Source of the DNA: a virus
Strand: one strand, 5' to 3'
Length of the DNA stretch: 64,000 nt
IMG/VR virus record: IMGVR_UViG_3300036761_003567
Location: 43,224 to 107,223 of that record
Below the pieces are notes generated by a model. It made no database searches, was not told the origin of the DNA, and saw nothing but the letters and a program-made list of their open reading frames with translations. The position numbers were made by a program, and so were the translations under genes. Position 1 is the first letter of the stretch, and each line of letters begins with the position of its first letter. Of this stretch, positions 25,580 to 33,269 are shown piece by piece.

Positions 25580-26242
25580 ATGGACGCGCCAAAGGTCAAG
25601 AAGTATCCCTTCATCGACGAGGTTGGTTATGTCCCGAATGAGATTATAAAGAAATGGGCGGGGGTCATAGGTAAAATACCCAAAGGGCCTCTGCCCAAAA
25701 TCATCTCAAGCCAGGAAGAATTCGTAAAAGAGTTCGGCACACCCTCACCCGCAAATTCATTCGAGAAGAATTTTACATTTCCCTTGCTCAAGAAAGTGAA
25801 TCCCGGCGTGAATTTCTTCGCCGATAGTCTGGTCAGCGTGCAACCAATGCCGACACCGTCCATGAAAGGGCTGAAGGCAGCCTGGTCCGTAGAGGCTGTG
25901 GAAGACCTAAAGGCGGTTCACGGCATTGACATAGGAGAGCGACTTCAAGAAGAACTGATCCAGGCAATGTCCCAGCAGATGGCCAAAGAGGTCGATGAAC
26001 AGATTCTTAAAGACCTTATAGAGCAGGTCCAGGAAGCGAAGCGTAGGGTGGCGATAAAGGCAGAGGAGAAGAGAAGGGAAGCCGTGTGGCGCAGTACTTT
26101 CAGCGTCATTGGCCGGAGATATTTGGACCCGGAAGAAATAAGAGCCGAAGAAGAGTCGGAAATCGAGACAGTGGAAAGAAAAGTCATCGTGGTCGTGCCG
26201 GACTTGCCGTTCGGATTAGGCTGTAGGCGGGTTCTGGTCTAG
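25580..26242 (+). CDS. protein with a T4 gp23-like capsid segment
   Basis: 220 residues. Residues about 80-150 (VSVQPMPTPSMKGLKAAWSV, EDLKAVHGIDIGERL, IQAMSQQMAKEVDEQILKDL) closely follow the stretch of T4-type major capsid proteins that reads 'LKA.W.IE...DLKA.HG.D.E..L'. The rest of the capsid fold is missing, since T4-type capsid proteins are about 500 residues. It could be a truncated or specialised capsid relative such as a vertex or decoy protein. The full capsid gene is not in the window. Tail overlaps the convergent gene. Confidence 0.55.
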   Translation: MDAPKVKKYPFIDEVGYVPNEIIKKWAGVIGKIPKGPLPKIISSQEEFVKEFGTPSPANSFEKNFTFPLLKKVNPGVNFFADSLVSVQPMPTPSMKGLKAAWSVEAVEDLKAVHGIDIGERLQEELIQAMSQQMAKEVDEQILKDLIEQVQEAKRRVAIKAEEKRREAVWRSTFSVIGRRYLDPEEIRAEEESEIETVERKVIVVVPDLPFGLGCRRVLV

Positions 26243-26428
26243 ATTCGGCAACTCAGGTGGGGCTAGCTGCACAGACTCCCACCGCGGACAGCTCATGTCA
26301 TCCCAGGTGCCTTCCCGGGTATTGGGATTATCGGGAAAAGGCGGCTTCATAGCGCAATCCCCGCAGTTCGTCTGCTGGAATTGCGTATAGTGCTTGCACG
26401 TCTTACAGACCTTTTCTTGATCTGCCAT
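26216..26428 (-). CDS. small zinc-binding protein
   Basis: 70 residues with CKTCKHY, CGDC and a later MSCPRW, a four/five-cysteine pattern seen in small phage proteins of unknown role. Pro-rich tail. Two nt from the upstream minus gene. Confidence 0.65.
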   Translation of the reverse strand: MADQEKVCKTCKHYTQFQQTNCGDCAMKPPFPDNPNTREGTWDDMSCPRWESVQLAPPELPNLDQNPPTA

Positions 26429-26429
26429 A

Positions 26430-26870
26430 TTAGCTCCCCAGCTTGCTCAGGATCTCTTCTGGATTTGCAGCGAAGGTCCTCTCCTGTCCGGTGGACGATT
26501 CCCTTCGGAAGCCGAGGTTCCTATAATACTCTTCCATTCCCGCAATGCTATTGAGCCAAATCTGCTTCTTTGCCATCTTCGCCTTCTCGGCTAGATATTT
26601 CATGAGCATCGATCCGGCGCCCTTCTTCGTGGATCCGAACATGTGCATCCAAATGACCTTCGGTTCCTCAGACCAGGATATGGCACCGATGACCTCGTCG
26701 CTGTCCAGCACGGCAGTCCTGGTCATATCGTCGTTGGTCAGAGCCCCTACGACGAAATTACTATTCTCCTTCTCCAGGTCCACCTGGTCAGCTAGCTCGG
26801 ACTTCGCACCCGGGCGCAGCTCAATAATGCGGTATGAAGGCTCAGCTTCTGTCAATAAGGATAGGCGCAT
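26430..26870 (-). CDS. GNAT-family acetyltransferase
   Basis: 146 residues. The acetyl-CoA loop is GSTKKGAGSMLMKYLAEKA, and the C-terminal EYYRNLGF is the usual GNAT end motif. It would acetylate a small molecule or protein. The ATG is preceded directly by TTATTTT with no ribosome site. Confidence 0.75.
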   Translation of the reverse strand: MRLSLLTEAEPSYRIIELRPGAKSELADQVDLEKENSNFVVGALTNDDMTRTAVLDSDEVIGAISWSEEPKVIWMHMFGSTKKGAGSMLMKYLAEKAKMAKKQIWLNSIAGMEEYYRNLGFRRESSTGQERTFAANPEEILSKLGS

Positions 26871-26904
26871 AAAATAACTTTGCCAATGGAAGAGAAGGGG
26901 AGCG

Positions 26905-27357
26905 TTAGAGGGCGACCGCGGTGAGCTTCTTCTCGAGGTCTTCGAGCGTGCTGTCGTTCTTCACGACTTCGTCTGCGTCGTCTGCGACCAGTTCGTCGGA
27001 GAATCCGCCGTCGACGCCGGGCCTGTCTATCCAGATGACCTTATCGAACAGAGGCCTGACGACTCCGAGCTGCCTTCTGGTCCGTACCCCGGAGACGACA
27101 TCCGCCTCCCGGACCGCCTCATCTACTGGATAGGCTGCGTCCTTTTGCTGCCTAGCAAGGCCATACTCCCAGAGCTGCTTCCGATATGTCTCCTTGTCAG
27201 CCAGGATCTTCTCCGGATCGAGGCCTTTCTTGGCGGCGAAGTCGCGGATGATGTATTTAGAGGTGCTATCGACAACCTTGACACCCAAGATCCTGCCGAG
27301 CATCCGGGTTGCTTCGGTCTTGCCGGACCGCGTGTATCCGAGGACGAGGATTTTCAT
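26905..27357 (-). CDS. P-loop kinase-like protein (dNMP kinase-like)
   Basis: 150 residues from the ATG at 27357. Walker A GYTRSGKTEATR at the N-terminus and a later VIWIDRP fit small nucleotide or adenylate-type kinases; T4 deoxynucleoside monophosphate kinase is the nearest phage comparison by layout. Substrate unknown. A GTATTTAAAT box is 3 nt upstream. Confidence 0.65.
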   Translation of the reverse strand: MKILVLGYTRSGKTEATRMLGRILGVKVVDSTSKYIIRDFAAKKGLDPEKILADKETYRKQLWEYGLARQQKDAAYPVDEAVREADVVSGVRTRRQLGVVRPLFDKVIWIDRPGVDGGFSDELVADDADEVVKNDSTLEDLEKKLTAVAL

Positions 27358-27360
27358 GGT

Positions 27361-27370
27361 ATTTAAATAC
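27361..27370 (-). promoter_or_regulatory. GTATTTAAAT box abutting a start codon
   Basis: The minus-strand order is box, ACC, ATG (27357). Same geometry as 24241 and, on the other strand, 25567. Confidence 0.4.
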
Positions 27371-27438
27371 TTGAACGGATATTCCAGTACCTGGTTTAAT
27401 ATCTTTGCAAACGTATCTAACTCCTCCAGGAGGAAGCC

Positions 27439-27726
27439 ATGGAAGAATTGATGGGACAGCTCCGGCTGCTTCAGAAACAGGATCTGGAGCTTGAGAGGGC
27501 CAAGAAGCGCCTGCGCGAAGTCGAGAAACAGGCCATAAAAGCAGCCTTGACTGTCATCGGCCTCGTCCTTTCCGCGGTCCTCTTCGGCCTGGCTATCGTC
27601 TATTTGGATCTTGATACGCCGATCTGTACCTACCATCTGCTCCTACTATCGCCTTTCCCTTTCATGTGCTGGGTTCAAGGCGTTCAGGGGAAGGAATGGG
27701 AAAAGTTTAAGAAGGACATGGGATAG
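27439..27726 (+). CDS. membrane protein with coiled-coil N-terminus
   Basis: 95 residues. A heptad-like helix (1-35) is followed by transmembrane segments near 36-58 and 64-80, then a charged end. AGGAGGAAG precedes the ATG. A holin- or anti-holin-like function is possible from size and topology, but nothing else supports lysis here. Confidence 0.6.
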   Translation: MEELMGQLRLLQKQDLELERAKKRLREVEKQAIKAALTVIGLVLSAVLFGLAIVYLDLDTPICTYHLLLLSPFPFMCWVQGVQGKEWEKFKKDMG

Positions 27727-27731
27727 GCCTG

Positions 27732-27902
27732 ATGAAACAGAAGAACGCCCTGGAGTCCGGTTTCTGCACGGCGCTTCGCTGCCGGGTATTCGTCAGGAAC
27801 GGGGATGGCGTGCAGTTCGTGGACGGAAAGAAGGAAATCCAGCGCTATTGCTGGAGGTGCTGGCTGCGCAAGGTCTTGGACGTTCCAGAAACGGTGAAGT
27901 GA
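27732..27902 (+). CDS. small cysteine-rich protein
   Basis: 56 residues with CTALRC and CWRC motifs that could bind zinc. ATG overlaps the GATGA after the previous stop. Followed by a clear promoter, so this closes the operon. Confidence 0.55.
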   Translation: MKQKNALESGFCTALRCRVFVRNGDGVQFVDGKKEIQRYCWRCWLRKVLDVPETVK

Positions 27903-27932
27903 TACGCGGTGTCCTCTCTCCACCTCAAATCC

Positions 27933-27962
27933 TTGACCAGGGATTCCTCTATCTGCTAAAAT
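27933..27962 (+). promoter_or_regulatory. sigma70-type promoter
   Basis: TTGACC (27933-27938), an 18-nt spacer, TAAAAT (27957-27962). The spacer contains AGGGATTCC, shared with promoters at 31951 and 55723. It serves the gene at 27989 and the ParB-like gene. Confidence 0.75.
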
Positions 27963-27988
27963 TAGCCAGTGGACAAGGAGATTGACGC

Positions 27989-28741
27989 ATGGACGCGGGA
28001 ACGACGGAAATCTTCAGAGGCCATTTGGACGAGTGCCTAAAGCACCTCGACACCAGGCTGGCCATATTGGCGCCAAGACGCTCAAGGAACTCCGCAAAGT
28101 CCAGGCTGCCTATGGCGATATTCTGCGGTATCCAGGGTAAGTCAATCTTGGAGTGGTTTAACGAGAAAGCCAAGCCCAAGGGTACGCAGCTCTTCAAGTG
28201 CATGTGTTATTTGGACATGATCGGGTACAGGGTCATTGAGCTTGAGAGGACGAAGAGGGTCAAGCGCAACATCGTGGAGCTTATCGGCTTTGGCGTCTTC
28301 TCTTCTCAGCAAGTGACTGAACTCTTGGGTTATGCTTCTTCTTCCCACTTCTTCCGTGCCATGGAAGGACAAGCTGACAAGACCATGGAACAGAAGATGT
28401 GGGATCTTTGGAAGGAGAGAAAGGAGGAGCTCGACAAGAAGAAGCAGGAAGCGAAGCCTCAGGCGATCGTTGTTCCGGCGGCTGCTCCGGCGGCTGCTCC
28501 GGCGGTTATCGTAGAGACGCCACGTGCGCGTGCGGCGAAAGAAGGGACCAGCGGAGACATTCATACGGGTGCCGCAGCTGGCTCTCTCGTCGTGAACTTC
28601 ATGAAGGGCCTTCTGGTCCTCCTTGAGAGTGTCTCCGACGAGTCCCTTCTGAATCTTACGAGGCAGGAATCGGGTATGATTCTCAAACTCTCAGCGCGCA
28701 TGAGCACGCTGAGTTCCAAACTCATTGGAAAGGCTCAGTGA
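27989..28741 (+). CDS. putative DNA-binding regulator upstream of ParB-like gene
   Basis: 250 residues. The segment ELIGFGVFSSQQVTELLGYASSSHFFRAM looks like a helix-turn-helix. Then come a charged helix rich in Lys/Glu, an Ala/Pro linker encoded by repeated GCTCCGGCG, and a C-terminal helical domain. It follows a sigma70 promoter and overlaps the ParB-like gene by 4 nt. The arrangement recalls partition or copy-control operons, but no ParA-type Walker motif exists. Unrecognised family. Confidence 0.55.
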   Translation: MDAGTTEIFRGHLDECLKHLDTRLAILAPRRSRNSAKSRLPMAIFCGIQGKSILEWFNEKAKPKGTQLFKCMCYLDMIGYRVIELERTKRVKRNIVELIGFGVFSSQQVTELLGYASSSHFFRAMEGQADKTMEQKMWDLWKERKEELDKKKQEAKPQAIVVPAAAPAAAPAVIVETPRARAAKEGTSGDIHTGAAAGSLVVNFMKGLLVLLESVSDESLLNLTRQESGMILKLSARMSTLSSKLIGKAQ

Positions 28742-29526
28742 TTATGAAGACAAAGATGGTTGCGATCAAGGACCTGAAGTCCAACCTGTTCGTACGCGAG
28801 TGCCTGAATCAGGATCACGCGCTTCACCTGGCGGCGCTCCTGGAGAACGGTGTCAAGCTGCCGCCGATCAAGGTCAATCCGGAACTCATCGTCATCGATG
28901 GCCGTCACCGAATCGAGGCTCACGACGTCCTCAGCCGTAAGCAGATCGAGGCGGAGGTCGTCGACATCACCGACGAGACGAAGCTCATCGCCGAGGCGTA
29001 TAAGGCGAACATCGGCGGGTCGCTGCTCCCCACCAAGGAAGACACCGAACACACGGTTACGCTCCTGGTGGAGCGTGGCGAGAGCATCAAGACTATCGCC
29101 GAGATGCTCGCGCTTCCTCCCGGCATCACCCGTTCCTATGTCTCAAGTGTGAAATCCATTATTACACGGCGCAACCTCCAACGCGCTGCCGAAATGGTCA
29201 CCAATGACGTACTTTCGACCGCCCAGGCCGCCGAGAAGTACAAAGTCGACCTTAATACGCTCAAGGAGAAAATGGACGGCCGTCGCCATCCAATCAAGCA
29301 CGGCGTTAGGGAACTCAAGGACCAGATCTCCAAGCTCTACCGCTCGACCGCCCAAAGGAACGCCGGAATCTTCAAGGGCCTGCTGCACAAGTACCAGGAT
29401 GCCGTCTTCACGGAGCAGCAGGTTACGGTCTTCATTAAGCATATTGAGGGCCTCCAGGATAACCAGTCTCGCACGCTGCTCAAGTGGAAGCAGCGGTTCG
29501 AGGCTCTGATCAACAATGGCAAGTGA
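28738..29526 (+). CDS. ParB/Srx-fold protein
   Basis: 262 residues. The ParB N-terminal fold is visible, with the box-II-like motif IVIDGRHRIEAH; the residues around it are those used for CTP binding or nuclease action in the superfamily. Next are one or two HTH segments (ESIKTIAEMLALPPGITRSYV and LSTAQAAEKYKVDLNTLKEKM) and a helical C-terminus. GTG at 28738 has close SD spacing; ATG at 28744 is the alternative. In phages such proteins act in partition, transcription or DNA modification systems. Confidence 0.7.
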   Translation: MIMKTKMVAIKDLKSNLFVRECLNQDHALHLAALLENGVKLPPIKVNPELIVIDGRHRIEAHDVLSRKQIEAEVVDITDETKLIAEAYKANIGGSLLPTKEDTEHTVTLLVERGESIKTIAEMLALPPGITRSYVSSVKSIITRRNLQRAAEMVTNDVLSTAQAAEKYKVDLNTLKEKMDGRRHPIKHGVRELKDQISKLYRSTAQRNAGIFKGLLHKYQDAVFTEQQVTVFIKHIEGLQDNQSRTLLKWKQRFEALINNGK

Positions 29527-29528
29527 CC

Positions 29529-29536
29529 GTATTTCA
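29529..29536 (+). promoter_or_regulatory. GTATTTCA box before a structured RNA
   Basis: The box overlaps the ParB-like stop region and lies 4 nt before the candidate RNA at 29540. It could start that RNA at its first stem base. Confidence 0.35.
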
Positions 29537-29539
29537 TTC

Positions 29540-29630
29540 CGGGTGGCGCGCGGGGTCTGCCGAATAAGTGCCTTGTGGCACAAATAAGGCAGGGCGGCTC
29601 GAGCCGACACCATACTCCGCGCGCTACCCG
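29540..29630 (+). ncRNA. candidate three-way-junction RNA
   Basis: A 14-nt arm at 29540-29553 (CGGGTGGCGCGCGG) pairs with 29617-29630 (CCGCGCGCTACCCG) with one G-T pair. Inside are two hairpins. In the first, CTGCC/GGCAG and GTGCC/GGCAC surround a symmetric GAATAA/AAATAA internal loop and a TTGT tetraloop. The second is the self-complementary CGGCTCGAGCCG. It fills the gap between the ParB-like gene and 29648. It may be an independent RNA, a leader regulator or a binding site; DNA-level cruciform is also possible. Confidence 0.6.
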
Positions 29631-29647
29631 TCCTCGGAGGCTAGACA

Positions 29648-30268
29648 ATGGGTTTAGACGAGCCTGTTTGCCCGAGATGTGGAAGTCGGGAGTGGTCCCG
29701 CCATTGCCATGAGGGTACGTGTTTCTACGTCGTCCCCGCCGAATTAGACCCTGGTACCCAATATGGGCCAGACCCGGAAGCGTCACCCTTCTACAAAGAA
29801 GAAACTAATAAGCTCCCTACTCACGTCGTCGAGCCCGTCATGATCAGCAAAGGCTATAGTCCCATTCCGCAACAGCATGTGCCTCCCGAACTCTTGGAAA
29901 AGCTCAAAGCCGTAACTGCAGAACGAGATGCTCTTAAAGCCGACGTCAAGCGGCTGGGCGGGATGCTGGGAGAGAAGTTGCTGGAAAAGGTGGATGGGGC
30001 TCTCAAGACTCTCTCCGCCGTCGAGGACTCGCGGGAAGCCTACCATAAGGAGCTGGTAGCAGAGAATGAGAAGCTCCGGGAGGAGCGAGATACCCTGCGG
30101 GCGTTATTCGCCGAGGACCGTTCCTACGATGACAAGAGCATCCTGGACCACATGGACATAGCGGGGGTGTTGCTTCACAATAAGTGCGGAGAGGTGGGAT
30201 TCGCACTCAGCAATAAGTTCTCCGGCTGGATCAAAAAGGCGCAGGCCGTCATATCGGGTAAGACATGA
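29648..30268 (+). CDS. zinc-ribbon plus coiled-coil protein
   Basis: 206 residues. CPRCGSREW near the start, then a long coiled coil (ELLEKLKAVTAERDALKADVKRL and EKLREERDTLRALF). Similar 'LTAERDAL' helices occur in the protein at 37114. Coupled to the HD hydrolase by ATGA. Scaffold-like; role unknown. Confidence 0.65.
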   Translation: MGLDEPVCPRCGSREWSRHCHEGTCFYVVPAELDPGTQYGPDPEASPFYKEETNKLPTHVVEPVMISKGYSPIPQQHVPPELLEKLKAVTAERDALKADVKRLGGMLGEKLLEKVDGALKTLSAVEDSREAYHKELVAENEKLREERDTLRALFAEDRSYDDKSILDHMDIAGVLLHNKCGEVGFALSNKFSGWIKKAQAVISGKT

Positions 30269-30864
30269 ATAACTACATCCTGATCGCAGCACGTGTGGCG
30301 GCTGGCTACCACCAGCAGCAAGTCCGTAAATATACCGGTGCCCCGTACATTGTGCACCCCGCCCGGGTGGCTGCCCGCCTGACTCGTCATCCCTTGGGGA
30401 CCGAGGAAGGCGTCTGTGCGGCGTGGCTTCATGACGTGCTGGAGGACTGTGAAACCAGGCCACGCGACATACGGCTCTCGTTCCCGGATGAGCCCATACT
30501 ATCCGAGGATATCGACTATTTCCTGGGGAAGAAGACTGATGAACGCCATTTCGGCGAGCGGGTGGCCGATCTGATCCTGGAGCTCACCAATCCGTCCAAG
30601 CAGCATCCAGAGCTGCCGCGAGCCGAACGCAAGAAGATGGACCGGGATCACCTGCTTACCGCCTCCGTGCAGGCTAAGCTCATTAAGTTAATAGACAGGA
30701 CGGACAACTTGCTGGAAATGGGCGATGCGCCGGCCGACTTCGTCCAGGTGTATGGGGAGGAGTCCAAACTCCTGTTTGAGGTGTTGAGCGGCACGGATGT
30801 AGGGCTCGAGCAGGAATATATTGCCGCCCTGCACGCCGCACTCAGGAAGGTAGGACGTCCATGA
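30265..30864 (+). CDS. SpoT/MESH1-like HD hydrolase
   Basis: 199 residues. It has the (p)ppGpp hydrolase signature: RKYTGAPYIVHPARVA, the HD motif in AAWLHDVLEDC, and KLIDRTDNL near 135 with the conserved Asp. The synthetase, TGS and ACT domains are absent, so it is a stand-alone small alarmone hydrolase type. It could blunt the host stringent response, or act on another nucleotide. Overlaps both neighbours by 4 nt. Confidence 0.75.
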   Translation: MNNYILIAARVAAGYHQQQVRKYTGAPYIVHPARVAARLTRHPLGTEEGVCAAWLHDVLEDCETRPRDIRLSFPDEPILSEDIDYFLGKKTDERHFGERVADLILELTNPSKQHPELPRAERKKMDRDHLLTASVQAKLIKLIDRTDNLLEMGDAPADFVQVYGEESKLLFEVLSGTDVGLEQEYIAALHAALRKVGRP

Positions 30865-31118
30865 CGAGATGGACCGCACTAGCCATCTATGAGGGAGGCG
30901 ACGACATCAAGTGTGAGGTGGGAGGCCCCTGTACCGAGGAAGGTCCGTGCAAGGGCAAGTTCATAGGCTGGATCCAGTTATACCGCGACGGGATCCTTCA
31001 CACGCCGCTTCTGAGTTCGAATCCCGTCTTCGACGACGCAGAATCTGCCAAGAGGGCGATGGAGAAGATCGTGGCCGACGTCCGCGCCCTGTCGCTTGAT
31101 AAACTGATGTCCGCCTAG
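30861..31118 (+). CDS. hypothetical protein
   Basis: 85 residues with CEVGGPCTEEGPC, a cysteine cluster, then a small alpha/beta part. Last gene of the operon from 27989; a terminator follows its stop. Confidence 0.6.
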   Translation: MTRWTALAIYEGGDDIKCEVGGPCTEEGPCKGKFIGWIQLYRDGILHTPLLSSNPVFDDAESAKRAMEKIVADVRALSLDKLMSA

Positions 31119-31159
31119 GGGCCTGGACCAGCAAGTGGCTGGTCCAGGCCCTTCTATCT
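31119..31159. terminator. bidirectional terminator
   Basis: A perfect 14-bp stem GGGCCTGGACCAGC/GCTGGTCCAGGCCC (31119-31132 with 31138-31151) with a 5-nt loop AAGTG, then TTCTATCT. It separates convergent genes 30861 and 31158. Confidence 0.85.
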
Positions 31160-31847
31160 AGGAATCTGTTCTGGCCGCAGAATCACCGCGCTCCGCCCGC
31201 CTCTTGAGTTCCTCCACCTTGGATGCCACCCGCTTGCGAGTTCCCTCGAACATCGTGCCGATGAAGTTGTGCATACTCTCGGCCGTCGAGCGATCGATCT
31301 TCCAGCGCGCCATCATCCATTCGATGACGGCCTTCTCGTCCTTCCCTCCGAAATCACGCCGGATCTGCTTAGAGATCTCGGAGGCCACCTTATCGGTAGT
31401 CCATTTCCTAATCTCGTCGGCCGGCGTGGCCATCCCGGGACGTCGGGTGCTCACGGCAGCATCTCCTGCCGGCTTGAGCAGCTTGTCCAGCTCGCCTAAC
31501 TTGGCGGCCTCTCTCTCCGCCAGGGTGCGGGTTAGATGGGCAAGTTTTTCGTCTCCCTGCTTGAGCCCCTCCTGTTCCTTGCGCCAGACGGGCGACTGTT
31601 TCCTCCGGATCTCGATGAATACGCGCAGGAGAGCCTGGACCGTGGCGTCTCCGTCGCCGCATGCATAGTCGGCATCCGCCTTCTTGGTCCATGTTTCCAG
31701 GATCGTCTCCAGCGCCTTCAGGTTGCAGCACCTGAGATTTCGACGAGTGATCCAGCTAGCCAGTTTGGCCAGCCCAATGTCGTCCCTCTTGAATGCCTCC
31801 AGCAGGGCTGCCTGGATCCGACCGTCGCTTTTGACCTGCTTACTCAT
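31158..31847 (-). CDS. hypothetical helical protein
   Basis: 229 residues, almost all helix, with a C-terminal RKRVASKVEELKRRAERG. AAGGAGG precedes the ATG. It stands alone on the minus strand between two plus-strand operons. No recognised domain. Confidence 0.65.
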   Translation of the reverse strand: MSKQVKSDGRIQAALLEAFKRDDIGLAKLASWITRRNLRCCNLKALETILETWTKKADADYACGDGDATVQALLRVFIEIRRKQSPVWRKEQEGLKQGDEKLAHLTRTLAEREAAKLGELDKLLKPAGDAAVSTRRPGMATPADEIRKWTTDKVASEISKQIRRDFGGKDEKAVIEWMMARWKIDRSTAESMHNFIGTMFEGTRKRVASKVEELKRRAERGDSAARTDS

Positions 31848-31887
31848 AGCGCGCCTCCTTGAGAAGGGAAATAATCCGAACTTTCCG

Positions 31888-31895
31888 TGAAATAC
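31888..31895 (-). promoter_or_regulatory. GTATTTCA box for the minus-strand gene
   Basis: The minus strand reads CGTATTTCACGGAAA, matching 10295 upstream of ssb over 13 nt. It lies 40 nt before the ATG at 31847. Confidence 0.4.
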
Positions 31896-31950
31896 GTTTG
31901 CCCGCGAGCTCGCTCCTATTGTTGTATTGCTCTAGGATACAACGAAATCC

Positions 31951-31980
31951 TTGACGAGAGATTCCCCTCTGTATTTTAAT
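31951..31980 (+). promoter_or_regulatory. sigma70-type promoter overlapping a GTATTTTAAT box
   Basis: TTGACG (31951-31956), an 18-nt spacer holding AGAGATTCCCCTCT, TTTAAT (31975-31980). The final ten bases are also a GTATTTTAAT box. It drives the gene set 32025-35387. Confidence 0.65.
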
Positions 31981-32024
31981 GATCTTGTTGATTGAAGGTT
32001 CTTGGAACTTTGGAGGGCGATCAA

Positions 32025-32597
32025 ATGAGGACTTTTCGAGTGGCGCTGAAGAATCCGGTAGACGGCTCGATCACGACAGAAGAGGTCAAAGCAAGCGGAC
32101 TGAAGGAGATCCTGTACAGCGAACGGGTCCAGGCGCTCGTCGAGACGGCCGGATTCTCCTTAACCGTCGAGCCGGTTCCGCACGGGAACTCCAGGATGGT
32201 CGGACAGAAGCGCGTCTCTCGCCGCAGACGGGCCTTCAGTATGTCCGGCGACAAGCAGTGGGAGGGGCGCGTCAGGTGCCACTTCAGCACCAAGACCTGC
32301 CCCGTCTGCGTCAAGGAATCCTGGACGCGGGGGCAGTGCGACGACCACATTGTGGAAGTTCACAAGATGGATGACATCCAGACGGAAGCGGCCCGCGGGC
32401 GGCTGAAGGCCTGGCTTTCTGGGACCGACGCCAAAGCCACCATGGCCAGGATCCGTTCTGCGGGTCATGAGCCGCGGTTCTGCATCCGGACTCTAAAGTC
32501 CATGTGGAAAGCGCTGCCGACCTGGGCCGAGCCCCAGTCGGCAGGGATCGAGAAGGCTCCGGCGACTCCCTCTGATGCTACACTGGCTGGAGGATAA
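32025..32597 (+). CDS. zinc-finger protein leading the modular HTH operon
   Basis: 190 residues. The ATG at 32025 is chosen because GGAGGG lies 8 nt upstream; a TTG at 31992 would be weaker. A C2H2/C-rich finger is visible near residues 80-110 (CHFSTKTCPVC then CDDHIVEVH). Basic stretch KRVSRRRRAF just before. Probably a DNA-binding partner of the three genes that follow. Confidence 0.6.
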   Translation: MRTFRVALKNPVDGSITTEEVKASGLKEILYSERVQALVETAGFSLTVEPVPHGNSRMVGQKRVSRRRRAFSMSGDKQWEGRVRCHFSTKTCPVCVKESWTRGQCDDHIVEVHKMDDIQTEAARGRLKAWLSGTDAKATMARIRSAGHEPRFCIRTLKSMWKALPTWAEPQSAGIEKAPATPSDATLAGG

Positions 32598-33269
32598 ATG
32601 CAGCAGGGCCATCGCCAGGAGAACATGAGTGCTATCATTCAGCACGAGAGGGCCGTCCAGAAATGGACGGCGCTCATGCCGAAGGTCCGGGATCTCATCT
32701 ATGCAGGGAAATCCGTCCAGGAAACCGCCAATGAGCTCAAGCTTGCCTATTCCTATCTCATAGAGTATGTCAAGGAGGACCCGCAGCTCAAGGCCAGGGC
32801 AAGGCAGTCCTGGCTGGAAAAGATGAGTTCGCCTGAGCATAGGGCGCTCCTATCCAGGACCGGACGCGAACGGGCCCAGAACCGGAGCCCGGAGGCCCGG
32901 CAACAGGCGGCTGAACGCACCAGGAAGTGCTGGCAGGATCCCGCCTTCCGCGAGAACCACGTGCGAAAGATCCGCCAGAAGTGGCAGGATCCGGAGTATC
33001 GCGCCAACATGGAACGCAAGTGGAATGATCCAAACTGGCGGGCTAAGCTATCCAGTAGCCTGAAGGGCAGTACTGCCTTCCAGGCTTCCTTCGCGACCAA
33101 GGACACGAGCTTCCGACAGGACCCCGCGTGGCGGGCCCGAGTAGCAGAGAACATGAAGGAGGAATGGAAACGCAGGGGCTTCTGGACCTGGATCAAATCT
33201 TTCGACCCGGAAAAAAGAAAGAGGATACTTCAGGCAATTTATGCCTGGAAGAAGAAGCAACATGCATGA
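32598..33269 (+). CDS. modular DNA-binding-like protein 1 (one HTH)
   Basis: 223 residues. One HTH-like module (LMPKVRDLIYAGKSVQETAN) is followed by four short repeats of the W/F-x-DP-x-(Y/F/W)R-x type (KWQDPEYRAN, KWNDPNWRAK and others) and a C-terminal motif GFWTWIKSFDPEKRKRILQAI. The DP repeats resemble modules that position homing endonucleases on DNA, but no nuclease domain is present. Overlaps the next gene by 4 nt. Confidence 0.7.
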   Translation: MQQGHRQENMSAIIQHERAVQKWTALMPKVRDLIYAGKSVQETANELKLAYSYLIEYVKEDPQLKARARQSWLEKMSSPEHRALLSRTGRERAQNRSPEARQQAAERTRKCWQDPAFRENHVRKIRQKWQDPEYRANMERKWNDPNWRAKLSSSLKGSTAFQASFATKDTSFRQDPAWRARVAENMKEEWKRRGFWTWIKSFDPEKRKRILQAIYAWKKKQHA

